A program made the position numbers and the translations under genes. Under the pieces are notes generated by a model. The model saw nothing but the letters and a program-made list of their open reading frames with translations. It searched no databases and was not told where the DNA came from. From Nyssa sinensis (lineage: Eukaryota > Streptophyta > Magnoliopsida > Cornales > Nyssaceae), in the NCBI GenBank assembly GCA_008638375.1, contig CM018038.1:13228515-13292514 (forward strand): a DNA stretch of 64,000 nucleotides. The letters are read 5' to 3'. How positions within the stretch are numbered: position 1 is the stretch's first letter; each line of letters begins with the position of its first letter. Below are positions 10,161-23,089 of the stretch, in pieces.

Positions 10161-13100
10161 GTAATATTGTATTACAAACATTTTTTTCTTCATAGGAGGA
10201 TGCAAAATGCCTGTCCACATTTGAGTCAATAGATTAAAGAGAAGCATTCTGCTGATTTTAAATCATTGTAAACTTCAAAACAATGAACAAGGGGAGGACT
10301 TAAAAAAATAATGTTGAGAGAAGGGGCAGAAAGATATCTGGGGTAAATATCTTTTCCTTTTTCTATCCTTTCTTTCTTTTTTTTTTTTTTTCTATTTTCT
10401 TTTATCCCTTTCGTCCCGAACAAAATAAACTGTAGAGTTGTTTCTTCTGTATGAATGGAGTTCCCATGATGGAACTCTGGAGCTCACAGAAAGCCAAATT
10501 TTGTGGACAATTGACCTGTACGACACAAGCTTTTCTTTCAATTGTTGGAGCCAGAAGGCCTTTAAACTTACTAGAATGAATGCTATGTTACTAGAATGAT
10601 GCTATGTTATTTAAGAATAACAATTAATATGGTCCTGGGAAGGCACACTATTTTCAAATGACAGCTAAATATGGTCCTGTAAAGGCTACGTTTGGAAGGT
10701 TTGAGAACTACTTTTAACATCATCCACCAGCTGTAAACAGCCCCCACAAACCCATTCACACATTTGTTTACTGGAAGCTGCTTTGTTGGATGTTTTGGAG
10801 GGTAAACAGCAACTAAGAATATTCTTGAGGTATGATTAACAGCATTGAGCATCTGAATGTCCTAGGCTTTTAGCAACTGTCAAGGGTGTGAAAGTCAACT
10901 ATTAACAGATCCTCCCAAAGTTGCTGCTCCTAAAATGGGCCCAGTTTTGTATAAGCAACGGAATGGCAATTCAACTAGGTTGGAAGGTGGTGCTCTATAT
11001 ATTTAATCTAGTTCAAGAAGTAACTATAGCCAACATAGTAAAGAGAAACTCTTGATATCTGATGCCAGAAACCTTTCATTGGCTTGCTGAAATTCCCACA
11101 ATAGTTGAAAGTCACTTATAGTTTCAATGAAACAGTCCAAATTACAGCATTGGGAATAGGATGATCAAGAAGTCCACATTACACAGCATTGGGAAAGACT
11201 CAATAATTTTTCTTTAGCTATTATTATTATCTTTTTTGATCGATAACAATATGAATTGAGTCCCTTACCCCACCCCTCTTTTAGGTACCATGCTAGCACT
11301 GAATCGCTGCGCTACAGAAACTTTTAGACATTTTCTTTAGCTATTATTGAGGTTAAGAATTCAGCAGTAGGGCTCATCCTAAATGTTTTCAGACAATACA
11401 AACATTGCAGAGACACAAGAAACAGTAAGCTTCCTAACAAAACTAATCCCCGTAAGATTAAGGACAGGATACAAACTACTAACTTCTTCTAACCATACAA
11501 ACGAAACCTTATACGATTTTCTCTAATTCAAAATACCAAGATACTGAATTTCAAAGCCCAAACCAAAAGAAGGAAGGAATCATAAACAACAAATGGATCT
11601 TTGAAGTCAGTTCTAAACGATTTCATTGTGCAAATACATCATCTAATCAACGACAATATTTTTCTTTGGCGAAAAAGAAAAATCCAGTAGAAGAAGAACT
11701 AAAGAAGTAACATGCTAATGCTCAATTCAAAAACAGGAGAAAGGGTATTAACGTGGATCAATCCAAAATACCTTACATATATTACAATGGACCGTTGATG
11801 CTGATCATGACTCATGCCCCAAGAGTGTTGTTTAACATGATGGAGTGATTTGATCAACATGGAAGAGTAATTCCAATGGTAAAAGTTATTTTAGCTATGT
11901 TAAAATTTACAATACCAAAGAGTTAATTTATTTTTTATATTTATACTACAACGGTGAAATTTTATTTTTTTTCACATAACAATCATTTTTTTTCCAACTA
12001 CCATTGTAATTTGGGCATTAAACGAAGTAAAAAGATTGATCAAATATGGACCGTGCATTTAGAATAATTTAAACTGTTGAAATAGATGGTAGCTACTAAA
12101 ACAAAAGTCATATTTGAAAAAATATTTAACTCGGTTAAATTTTAATAACATAAATAATCAACCATTAAAGTATTACTGCTTTGGAACTGAACTTTTAAAA
12201 CAAAACTATAACAATTTTAAAGACCGTTGGAACCGTTCTAATATAGCCATATCTAATTCACTTTTTCTTTTTTAAATTGAAATTTATATGATTTGAATTT
12301 AAAAGAGGTGTTTTCAAAACATATTTTTAAATTTTCGCTTGAGTATATCATAAAAGTCTAAAAAAACAGTTGCTTAATGTCTTTAAGTGAGTGTTTGAAA
12401 AACTTTGTCCAAACGTACAAAAATAAGCTTTTAACTACGATTTTGTGAGTTTCAAAATGCAAAATCAATATAAAAAAAAAAAAAAAAACATTTAAAAGCT
12501 CCGAAAAGGGCCTAACAATTGCTACCACAAGAAAAGAATATCTACTCATATTGTACATCACTCTAGAAAGATTAATTTGCTGATAAATCTAGCGTTGGTA
12601 GGGTCACATGACTTGAGCTGTTATTCATCGGTTCTGAGTGCAGTGCATTTGAATCAATAAACATCTATCACATATTGAATGCAGTGCTGAATCAATGAAC
12701 ATTTATCATATTAGTATGTGATCCACATATTCTGTTAATATAACAAATGTTCATTGACCAAGTACACTACACCCAGAACAATGAATAATTTTTTCGCTTA
12801 ATTCACATCTGTCAAAACGCTTTATGAGTGATCAACACAGCTGATCCCATGTAGGAATTCATGATCCCTTATCTTACCCTTTACAAAGAACATGACAAAT
12901 ATTTGGGCAACTCGGATTAATGACCATGGAGTCAGTAATTTCGGCCCCATTTTGACATAGCATTTCAATGTCAGATGTTTTTTTTTGCACTGGACAACCA
13001 TAATATCATATGCATAATAATGCACCACAGGTGATGCGGTACACATTTATGTTTAATTCTTGCTGCTGATTTCAACAAGATACCGCCTTTTCCTGTCATC

Positions 13101-13600
13101 CTGGGACCCCACAAATACTTCAAAGCATGCGTGTACCTTTACCATCTGAATGGGTCGGTCCCTTCTACTTCATCATTGTGTAGGGTAGCCTCTCTTCCTT
13201 CCCATTCAAACTTGTACGAGATTTTAAGATGGTAGATACAACATCTTTAATAGAGATTCAGTTTCTATGTATATCATAAAATCATCTCATGGCAAATTCC
13301 ATTCTTGCAAGCTACAGTAACTAAATTTGAGAAATATAAAAAGGCTGACCCAATGCACCGAGGGAAATTTCTAGTTGCAATGGATATTGAACTCATATAA
13401 ATGCTCTCTAAAGGGAGGGAAATAGAAGACAGAAAATGAAGAAGAAAAAAATTCCCCACATTATTGCACAGCCAAGCATTCTATATATTGCAGCAAATAG
13501 CACTTGCTTATTCTGTAATTTTTTTTTCACAAACTAATTCATTGAGTTGTATAGTTATAATGAGACATCACAAGGAAAATTAAATAGAATCCTATACTGA
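10161..13600. other. Spacer between the solo LTR and the QUA2-like gene
   Basis: Mixed AT-rich DNA with no supported gene. A short direct repeat of a roughly 20-bp word containing ACTAGAATGA lies at about 10568-10608, and a second repeated word (ATATGGTCCTG) at about 10627 and 10669. The MITE at 12620-12789 is listed separately. A generic GGCTACGTTTGGAAGG sequence near 10683 resembles a MITE end but has no clear partner. Confidence 0.45.
12620..12789. mobile_element. MITE, family A copy 1
   Basis: About 170 bp with long imperfect inverted ends. The left end reads TTATTCATCGGTTCTGAG, then GCATTTGAATCAATAAACAT. The right end, reversed, reads TTATTCATTGTTCTGGG, then TACTTGGTCAATGAACAT. It is palindromic with no coding. 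Related pieces occur at 34870-34966, 38760-39070 and 48351-48412. Confidence 0.7.
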
Positions 13601-13842
13601 TCACTCACCCTGTGCCTCAACGTGTAATTACATGGCCCCATGGACACCTTACGGCTCCATAGGAATTGTGGTTGGCTTCACGCAGAACTATGTGTTTCCT
13701 TTGCTCTCTGCTTTTTTTCTCTGTTCAAAACTTTTGATTCCCCCATCCAATGGTGGAACTTTATGATGACTAGTTTAGATCCACAAAATGAATATGAATA
13801 TATGATGATCTACAATCTTGGGCTCCCTTTAAAAGTTCGAAA
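13560..13842 (-). other. 3' UTR of the QUA2-like gene (approximate)
   Basis: Non-coding sequence after the TAA stop (13845-13843) with no other gene. The extent is inferred and no unambiguous polyadenylation site was identified. Confidence 0.3.
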
Positions 13843-16800
13843 TTAGTTTGCTTGTCCCTTGAAGAAAGGTTTCTGGCAAATGAGGAGTTTTTCGTCACCA
13901 TTACTCTCAACCTCTATAACTCGTGCATCCCATTTCAGCCGTGCAGTGAGAGCTCTTGCTGATTCAATGAGAGAAGTGGACTCACGGAGAATCACCCACC
14001 CCTGCACCAACCCCATCTAGATTAGCAAACCCAACACAAAGGAGTGAAGAAGAAAAACAATGAAACAGCATGCCTGACAGTTCTATAAAATAGTAGATGG
14101 TGTCAATATTGTTTGGATAATGATTTAGATATAATTTTTTTAAAAAAAATTTGAAATATATTTCAAAATTTTGTAATTAATTTTTAAAAATTGTGAAAAT
14201 GCATTTGGATATGACAATCTAAATTTTAAAAAAGTAAAAAAAAATATTTTAAAACGCGTATCACGCGTTTTGAAATTAAAAAACTGTTTTTAAAAAATGT
14301 AAACAAACATAGCATAAGTTTCAAAGGAATCTTATATGCAACGACAATTGAGAGCATAAGCATTTGCAAGTGTAAGGAAACATAGGGAATAAATAATAGA
14401 TAACATTCTTGTGAAAATCAAATACATAAATAACAGAAAATAAAATATATTTAGAGGTAACCAACGATGTGGTTGGACATAATGGAAGTTCTGCAACTTC
14501 ATTTAGTTCCCATAGCATAGTAATGCAGATATCTAATTTTGTAAGAACATAACCAAATGGAAATTACATAGCATTTGTTATACAGGAGCTATGTAAGGCA
14601 TCAAATCTGCTATCTGAAAGCTGCTAATTTCCTCAATCTAGATTGGTTTTAGATATCTCAACGGATGTGGCATCATATGATTATCTTCATTAGTATATAT
14701 AGATAATTATTTTTGGGGAGGTATATATAGAGGTTATAGATATCTGTGCAAATGCGGTATCAGATGATTATTTTCAGTACATATACTATACTGTAATTTT
14801 TTTCACAAATATATCTGATATTGCTTGCATGGTCTTTCTAAAGCTTAAAAATGCCATTATCACTCCATATAGAGTCATGAATTGTATCAACAATATGGGT
14901 ATGGTAATCGTCAAATTCTATTACATTAACATGCTTGGCACGCATCCAACTAATTATTCCACCCTTAACCATAGATACCATTTTTTTTAAAAAAAGAAAA
15001 GAATAAAGAGATCAATATATCTCTATCAAAAAATGGAATGTAGAAAGAAGGCAACCAATTAAGGTACCTCTGGACGAAGTAACCGATCTATCTCTGAGAA
15101 TAGATCTAGCATAGTGCACCTGCGCTTTTGACCAGTTTCAAGCGATAGAAGTCCTTCAGCATGCACGATGTCATAAGTTCTTGGGTAGGTAGGAAATGCT
15201 TCACACCTAAAACAGAAAAATACAAACAATACATAAATTATAAAGAAATCATATGAGTCAGTTACAACGATCCCGAGAAATGAATATCTGAACTAGAAAG
15301 TATAAAACATCAGATAAACCTAACGTTAGTAATTCTCAGGTATCCAATCCACTAGTGCACTTCTTTCCTGACTTTTTTTACCAAGTCCAAGCCAATTAAA
15401 AAAAAAAAGCCTTTTCACCAAGGTATGACACAAGAATTTATATTATACAAGTAACAATATCAATTGCTGGCAAATTTTTCAATATCAAATAATTAGATTC
15501 ATATGCAGGATCCCCAAAATTGTTCTGAACAAGTTCTACTAGAATGACATATATTCCCCTTTTTTCTTTCCTTGTTTCCCATAACATTCATTTCATCCTT
15601 CAGTCTTAAACTTAGGCCATGTTTTGTATGTAGGAATGGAATAGTCATACCATTGAAAGAAATAGAAAATGACATGGAATTGAATAAAGATTACTCATCT
15701 AGGTCAAAAGAATGATTGGAATGATTTTTAATGGAATGTTCATTCCATGGAATAAGCATTCGCAATCATACCAAACAAGAATAAGGAATGAAAATGTTAG
15801 AATAGACATTCTTGGAATACCCATTCCACCATACCAAACATGACCTTCTTCTTTGATTTGCTAATCAATTATTCCACATTTCTTCTTAACTAACTTCAAA
15901 ATTTCTAGTTATCTTAAGGCCGTACGAATCCCAAGCAACAACTGTCATTATACCATACAGTGCATAATTAATTGAAAAACCAATCTCAACAGAGGCATAA
16001 TTAATGTAGAAACAACATGCTTCCATGATAAAGGTTTTATTGCTTTTGGGAGAGAGTGAATTTGTGACTTGGACAAATTTCTGGTCCAGTTTGAGACATC
16101 AAAAACCACAGATTCAGCAGTCTAGAACAGCTGATGTTTTGTCATGGACAAGATAATAAAAAAAACTTGTCCTTGAGATCATGGCTTATAGATTCCACAT
16201 CAAGCAAGAAAGTTGATGAAAAATTAGTATTGAATCATGAGGGGACTTATTGGAATAAATGACTTTTCACCTAAGAGATAGAAAGTAGAATTTACCAGTC
16301 ATGCAATACACCAACAAATCCCCTGTCAAGAATTAAGGGAAGGTAGTTTGGACCGCTTGTAGGGACCACATTCATTACCCACACAGATTTCCCAGCTTCC
16401 AATAAAGCAGAATTGAAACCGCCAAAATGGGCATTCATGTCTAACACATTTCTGAGCATATTATATGGCGGAGAAGGATCTTCATCACCAGGTCTCTTTG
16501 GATGATCTGAAAATATCAATGGTGAGAGAAGAGACCAATAATTACGAACTGCTGAGTTCCAGTTCTGGGTATCCTCAGCAAAGTCTTCTGAATGCAGACC
16601 TGATAAAACATAGGAATTATGAACACAATTGTTAACATATATACAAGGCAGCAGAAATGATGTGCAAAGGAGTTGACTCTCAGTGCTAAATAATCCATTT
16701 TTTTCCTATCAACATGCTGTGCAAAATAAAGATTACCATAAATTGCAAGTTCATTCGAGTTCAATTTAGCCCTAGAGGGCCATGTTGCCCTTTCTTCAAT

Positions 16801-19800
16801 AGGTATCCATCGACGGCTTTTAGTTCCTCCTATGCAGGCTTGGAGTGGTCGATAATATGGGGATTCAACATCATGGTCCTTACTGCAGACAGAGGGACTG
16901 GAACCAGGTTTCCTAAAAACAGAAGCAATTTATACCACAAATCAGGATCACCATCATTTCTATAGTCACGCTACCACCCATGCATATCATGCATATATTC
17001 CATTAACATCATTGCTATATTCATAATAAAACATGAAAGAAGTAGAAAATAGTTGTGGTGGTAACCCCACCTTGAAACATAACAGTTCCTTTTACTAGTC
17101 TTTTTCCACACAACAGTTTCATCTTGTTGTGACAACATATCCCAGCAGAGACTTTCTGCAAAATTGCGCACGAAATTCCACCTTTTCTGGTTCTCTTTGT
17201 TGCGAAGGGAGCCATGAACATTAGTAAGAGGTGAAGTCCAGACGAAGTATCCACCAGGCCTCAAGACTCTATCAACTTCAATCAAAAGAATACCATCTAC
17301 ACCACATGACAAAAGTTTATCTTGTAAAAAACAACATTCCAGATCTAAAAACAGACAGAAGGCAGCTTAATGCGAAGAAACCAAATGTTACGCTTTGATT
17401 TATTAGTTCATCATATTATCTTTCTTTTTTTATGGTAAAGGTTTAACAGGAGATGAAGCGTGATATTTACAAAAGACATTCTGCCAAGGAGTAGATGCTT
17501 TTAGGGGGTTCAAAAGGCAATAATTAAAATTTTTGAAAATTTAAGCCTAAATTTCAATTTATATGACTCTAAGACAACAACTGGATAACAAAAACTACAC
17601 CTTGGACGACAAGAACTACATGTCTTACTCAAGAACACTGATAAGTAAGCAAGGGGTTCTTTACTCTCTCTCTCTTTTTTTTTAACAATATATCTCAAAC
17701 AAAAGCAATACCCTTGTGAAGTGAATCTACTGGTTGAATACTTTTTTCACTACAGATCTCAGTAGCTTTCAAGATGAACCCAAAGATAAGGAATCCAAAC
17801 AACATGAGCTATGTATGTATGTATGTGTATACACATGTATGGATGCATACATGTATATGTATTTTTACCCTATGTCTCATTTCCTTTGAATGGAATTCAT
17901 TCCTTAGGTTTGGAAAGGAATTGTGAGAATACCATTCCAATTGAATTGTTGTACCAAATGTGTTAATAGAATAAGCTTGGGAATGACCATTCCATTCCTA
18001 AGTCCATTCATGCGTACCAAACACAACATAAGTCTCTGGCCAGTTGGTCCTCTCTTACTCAATAATGAGGACACAGGTTTTATCCTCCAGTTTTAGAGAG
18101 AAATGAAAATATAAATGCAACAGGACAAAAGGAGATTTCATCCTCCTGCCCTGAGATGATGTATTGCATTTATTACTAGCTTGCAAAGGATACCTTTTTT
18201 ATCCCAATCTATGCCACATCGTGCACAATGCAACATATCGAAGGAAAGAGATGGATATGGCAACTGTTTCGAAGTAAAAGAACCAATCATTGCAGGAAGA
18301 CCTCTTTCAAGAGTTAGTTGAACTTGACTTCCTGAAGCCTCATAGTTTGCTATACACATAGTTAACAGTTGTTTCGAAAACAGATGTGCTCCAAAGCTAC
18401 CATAACCACATCCTATATCCAAGATGGTTCTAACCTGAAAAATTGCAGTAAAAACATCAAGTCAATAGATTTTTTGGTCATCACAGAAGAATATACTGTA
18501 AAAACCTTGAATGCTTCTATGATTGCCCAAACTGGTAGTCGTCTGTTATTGCAGATCTGACGAGTATATTATAAATTATTAATTGAAAAAAATAAAAACC
18601 TAGATATCTGGTTTGAGGAACCCAACATGTTTAATCAAGCACATATCACCTTTACGAGAAAGCAAGGAGATGTTTAAATCAAATCCTTTCAAAATTTGAT
18701 CCAAATTCAATGTGTGAACAGTACACATTACGAAGATATTACAAAAATGTTAAATCATTGGCTATGCAAATTACTTTAATATAAGCCATTACTAATAATC
18801 ATATGTTAAACATAATCAATTGAATGATGCTCAAACATAACTCTTGCAAATAGATAGCAAGAGAACATTATTATCCTGAAAATTTTCCAATATTTCTTTG
18901 ACAATTTTTACCAACTGATCACAAATAATTACAGTATACCCATGAATTAAAAAAGAGAGAGTTCAATAATATTGACACGTCCTATTAAAGTGTTTTAGGA
19001 CATCCAATTGCCTTGTGGAACTATCAATTATGTTGGAATCAGCACAACAGAATAAATAAGATAGTCCAGTTCAGACCTCAAATTGCCGAGTCACAATGTT
19101 TGGCAAACGTGAAGATAGTCCAGTTCAGACTTCAAATTGCCGAGTCACAATGTTTGGCAAACGTGAGTATTGATAGATTTGCTAATACGTTGCCACATCT
19201 ATTTAGTGAGAAGTTGCAAATTTGATTTCGACATATAATTTTTAATTGTAATGCTAAGACAGTAAAAAATTTAATTGAACATTCTGATTCCAACAAACAA
19301 TTTATGTCCACTTACTCCAGCTTGTATAAAGTTAGATTCATTTCTTAGTCCAATCATTTCCGCAATTTGATGTGAGTAGTCTTCAACACCGTCAAACATA
19401 AGAGAAGCTGAACGGAAGGAGATCTGCTCTTCCTCCAACATCATCATCCTGCAACACCACCGAATGGAAAAACAAATGAAGCTCAGGAGAGGACCTGAGC
19501 ATATTAAGAGTTTCTTAATTAACAAAAAACAGTACTCTCCACTCACCTCTTAGTGAAGCTTCCAGAGGACAATACCTCCTGTGCAGTAATTTTAACATTT
19601 CCTACCCAGATGACATCTCTTCCAGTAGGCCACCTAAGAGGAATCTTGTAATTGACAGGTGCAAGGACCAAACAATTTTGCCTTGACCCATGCCCGCAAT
19701 GGCGGTCATGCTCTTCACCTTCAGAGAAACCCAAAGCAAGATTCTCTGAAACATTGAAGCAGGGAACATAATTTTCATACTCCTGAGAACAGAATTCCAA

Positions 19801-20268
19801 TTCTTTCAACCTTGCAGAACCAAGAGAGAACTCTCCAATATCCCATAGGTCTGATACAAGTTGCTCTTGTAGCCGCCTATATCCATGAAAAATGTGACCT
19901 CTTGATGACGTTGTGATGGAGATTGTCCACCAAAAGGATCCAATAAGAGCAAGAATTACAATCACGACAAAGCTGAATTTGAGAAGAAGCAAAGTTAACT
20001 TGTGGCGACTTCTCAAAGTTCCAGTGCTGAATGGTTCGGAGGCAAAACCATTCTCACTAATATTATGTTTAGAAGATGAATTATCCTGAAAAAGAAACCG
20101 GAAAGGGAATCTGAAAGATATATATGTGTGATCAGATGAAGAGTAACTTTTTTCGACATCTTGCTTCTCTGCTTTGTCTTTCATCTGAGAGTCATTATTA
20201 CAGATATCAAGGCTGTTCCCCGAGAAACGTCCCCCACCGGATACACCTCTATGGAGTGGCCTTGACAT
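13843..20268 (-). CDS. QUA2: QUA2/TSD2-type putative methyltransferase (Golgi, pectin synthesis)
   Basis: Coding exons on the minus strand, in reading order: 20268-19547, 19448-19316, 18434-18194, 17296-17071, 16912-16737, 16599-16296, 15206-15068 and 14001-13843. All introns are GT-AG with matching phases, giving 699 residues. The protein starts [11 protein letters not shown]. It has one membrane anchor at about residues 91-119 (type II, Golgi lumenal catalytic part), then the PMT/DUF248 fold. The first half holds the S-adenosylmethionine motif [15 protein letters not shown] (about 289-303), CARCGIDW and [12 protein letters not shown]. The second half holds [27 protein letters not shown] and LLICQKPF. 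In Arabidopsis QUA2/TSD2 (At1g78240, as recalled) is required for homogalacturonan and cell adhesion, and the resemblance is close throughout. PMT1-type paralogues are less similar at the N-terminus. All expected blocks are present, with no break. Confidence 0.95.
14004..15067 (-). other. Intron 7 of the QUA2-like coding region, carrying a MITE
   Basis: This 1.06-kb intron separates RPE from GWVILRE. It holds the family B MITE copy at 14109-14311. It also has an approximate direct repeat around 14640-14780: two stretches with ATATAGATAATTATTTTTGG- or AGATATCT-like words and GATGATTATYTTCA. Confidence 0.5.
14109..14311. mobile_element. MITE, family B copy 1
   Basis: About 200 bp, starting TTGTTTGGATAATGATTTAG and ending AACTGTTTTT then AAACAAACA. 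The centre reads CAAAATTTTGTAATTAATTT. The same order of words is seen at 37468-37640 and 55505-55708. Confidence 0.6.
15615..15845. mobile_element. MITE in QUA2-like intron 6, family G copy 1
   Basis: 231 bp with inverted ends GGCCATGTTTTGTATG (left) and GGTCATGTTTGGTATGG (right end, reversed). It is rich in GGAATGGAAT and CATTCC words in both orientations, as expected for a foldback structure. A shorter relative lies at 17876-18028 in another intron of the same gene. Confidence 0.7.
17876..18028. mobile_element. MITE fragment in QUA2-like intron 3, family G copy 2
   Basis: About 150 bp of CATTCC/GGAATG-rich foldback sequence. It ends in GCGTACCAAACACAACAT, matching the ACCAAACATGACC terminus of the copy at 15615-15845. 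The left end is degraded. Confidence 0.5.
19059..19166. repeat. Near-perfect 54-bp tandem duplication inside QUA2-like intron 2
   Basis: Units 19059-19112 and 19113-19166 both start AGATAGTCCAGTTCAGAC and end TTTGGCAAACGTGA. I count one difference (C/T). It lies in the intron between coding exons 2 and 3 and so should not change the protein. Confidence 0.9.
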
Positions 20269-20275
20269 TTTCCAA

Positions 20276-20960
20276 CCTGAAAACCCCACACAAATTGAAG
20301 AAAGAAGGAAAAACCAGAAAAGTTCTTCAGTGAAACGAGCTAAACACGAGAAGAATTGAAAAGGGTGTCTCGACACACACAGACACAGAGAAAATAAAAG
20401 ACCCAAAAAAAAAAGGAAAACCAGAAAATTTCTTCGGTGAAACGAGCTAAATCATGAAAGAAAATGGTGTATCAGGATAAGATTTGTTCCCAATTTGTCC
20501 TCCTAGATCCATAACCCTCAGAAGGAATATAGCATGGTTTCGATTGAGAGAATAATCATCCCATATATCTATCAGGAGACTAAACTTTCCAAGTACTGGT
20601 AAGAGTATCCAAGTACTGGTAAGAGAAAAACCAGAAAAGGAAAGACATGGCAGAACTCAGGTTCAAAGGAAAAGGCACAGGTAAAGCAGGTACATTTTTT
20701 AAATGAAACATTTCATCACAGTAAATACAGGGCAAGTTCAGTTCAAATGAAATTCAATTAAAAATTAAACGAAACCAAGAATCAGAAACTCATTGCAGAA
20801 GAAAACACTACCTGAGAAGCAGAGAGTGAGAGCAAAGCCCCCCCAAATTCAGCGTATTATGATGCGGGTCTTCATGAGTTTATTTCGGCACAGCCTCCGT
20901 TTTGTCTCCTTCTCTCTCTAGGTTTATCAACGCGGCTTCCAATTTTTTTAGAGAGAGATA
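20276..20960 (-). other. 5' UTR intron and first non-coding exon of the QUA2-like gene
   Basis: A splice acceptor TTTTCAG ends at 20277, eight bases before the start codon on the minus strand. A donor CTCAG|GTAGTG at 20812/20811 marks the end of an upstream non-coding exon of about 150 bp rich in CT (near 20813-20960). The intron (20277-20811) holds a short duplicated word (CCAAGTACTGGTAAGAG, twice near 20588-20622). The frame to the left of the ATG is open but lacks family similarity, so the ATG at 20268 is preferred. Confidence 0.55.
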
Positions 20961-21566
20961 GAGAGGGGTTCAATGTGGATCCAATCACAACAACAGAGCT
21001 CTAACTCGTGAAGGACTATCCTCTCATCGGCATATACATGAAATATGTATTATATATACGATATGCCAATTAATGTGATACGATACATATAATTTTACTT
21101 TGTATTAAACATGCTATATGCTCAATTATTATATATATATAGTAAAATTAATTATTATGAATTAATTATTCAATTAAAACTTTCACACAAGAAGTTACAA
21201 CGAAGAAGACTCCTCCTCCGACTGTAGATACGAGAATTGATAGCTGTTACTGGTGTGAGAGCGTGTTCAACATTGTTTTCTACATACAGGTCTTCCTAAT
21301 TAATGAAAAAGGCAAAGGAAATTTATTAAATTTAAAAAAAAAATACTGAATTTAAAACACCATCTTGCGCCGGAATTGCTGGATTAATCAATGTATACAT
21401 ATACCGACATATACGTATAGGGAGAGAAACCCTTCACATCAGGAAGAGCTCAAAGAGGCTCCCACTCAATAAATGTCATCCCGAAGACAAACCCTAAATC
21501 CCTGGTAAAATACAAATCGCAGCTTTGATATGTAGCTTGAAATCGACCCTTTTAACACACCACTCA

Positions 21567-21612
<46 letters not shown>

Positions 21613-22160
21613 GTCTTAACTGTGAAGTCTCTCTACTGATGGAGACATGAGAGGATCAAATGGATTTTAGCTGTAGGAATCATTAATCACAATATAAGAC
21701 AGATTTTCAAATGTAATTAGTAAAGGTAATCATTTCATTACCTTTTTTCGTTTGAGGGTAATTAAAATTTCTTGTTCCCTGTTTGTTTTTTCCCTTTGGA
21801 ACTTTTTTTTTTTCTTTTCTGATAGCCGACATCTAGCCGAAACGTTAAACGACACCGGCGCTTAAACAAATAAATAAAAAAATATTTGATAGTGGGTGAG
21901 CCCCACCATGACAGCTTGTAGATCTCTTCCGTTCGTTGCTCTGATAATTGTGGATTTGCTGATCAAAGGCAGTGTCACATGTGACGATGATGGGGATATG
22001 ATTCAGTATGGTGCACTCCTGCCCGTATCCTTTGCACTGGTCAATTATAGAAAGACACGTCAGGAATTTGAAGTGAATTTTGATTATTTCCAAATAAACT
22101 AATTTAATCATATGTAACCTAACTCATCATTTTAGGATTTGTTTGGCTAGTTTTTAATAA
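20961..22160. other. Upstream region of the QUA2-like gene
   Basis: AT-rich, with TATA-like words near 21050-21075 that could serve minus-strand transcription and a compound CT/AT microsatellite at 21567-21611. A 68-88 codon stretch open on both strands at 21845-22111 has no recognisable features and is probably chance. Confidence 0.35.
21567..21611. repeat. Compound microsatellite (CT)n(AT)n
   Basis: About 12 CT units run directly into about 10 AT units. Confidence 0.95.
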
Positions 22161-22162
22161 TA

Positions 22163-22307
22163 GAATAAATTACACTAATTTGTTATAAAAAAAATTATAA
22201 TTATAAATATAATTTTTGAAAATTTTGAAATAACACTAATTTTTTTTATATTTTTATTGACAAATTATAAAAACTTCACCTCTAATCTTTTTTTAAAAAA
22301 ATGATAG

Positions 22308-22338
<31 letters not shown>

Positions 22339-22625
22339 ATTTTCAATTTTGACCATATTTTTCTAACTTTTTTTTTCTAAATTTATTTTATATAAAAAAT
22401 AAATTTAAGATAAATAACTTATGTTTTTTTAGTCAAAGAATATTTTAATTAATTATTATTTGAAAATATAAAAAAAATTAAAATTTAAAAAAAACACCAA
22501 AAAAAGATGAAAAACATGAAATAGATACTTTTATCATTTTGAAAAAAAAATAAAAATGAACGTGAGATCTTTATAATTTTTCAATAAAAATATGAAAAAT
22601 TAATGTCATTTCAGAAATCTTTATT
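22163..22625. mobile_element. Palindromic AT-rich element, family C copy 1
   Basis: About 460 bp whose two halves are loosely reverse-complementary. The left half holds TAACACTAATTTTTTTTATA and the right half AATTAATGTCATTTCAGAAA. The centre carries TTTCAATTTTGACCATATTT, also seen at 41347-41845 and, in the other orientation, at 57465-57925. There is no coding. Confidence 0.55.
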
Positions 22626-22910
22626 ATTATCAAAAATATTAATAAATATCAGTACAATTACTTTTGCTTTTAGTTCAAAAATAAAACTTTTATCTTTGTG
22701 TTTCAAAACATATAAAAAACACTTTTGCAAAAGAAAGTAGTCATTGCTGGCTCATTTTAAGATGAAATACTATCATTTAAGTTCTCACATGAATAAGAAG
22801 AAAAAGAAGATTATTGACAAAATTTTCAAGAAAACAATTTTACATTACTTTTCTTCCCATACACTATTGTGTATTTTGAGAAATCACCCAGGTAACTGTG
22901 TAAAGATGCA

Positions 22911-22912
<2 letters not shown>

Positions 22913-22942
<30 letters not shown>

Positions 22943-22943
22943 T
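22913..22943. repeat. Compound microsatellite (AT)n(GT)n
   Basis: A pure dinucleotide run of AT then GT, followed by a T-run. Confidence 0.9.
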
Positions 22944-23089
22944 TTTTTTTTTAAAAAAAATATGTTTTGAAAATGAAAGCATTTTATATTAAGGAAAGGA
23001 GGTAATAGGAACAAAAACAATTCCATAAGGAGAAGGCACCTAGGAATTGAATATAAAGTTGAATAAAAAAAAGGGTTACAGAATGATAC

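Noticed and set aside
8274..10167. Alternative flanking repeat GGGTAAT as target duplication for the solo LTR
   Set aside because: It would leave ends without TG/CA character. The GTAGG duplication with a TGTCAGAC terminus fits LTR rules better.
20269..20406. Upstream extension of the QUA2-like ORF by 46 codons
   Set aside because: It crosses a good splice acceptor (20277) and does not resemble the family N-terminus. [11 protein letters not shown] matches the known start.
21845..22111. 88-codon minus and 68-codon plus ORFs on opposite strands
   Set aside because: Mutually overlapping, no family features, no splice context.
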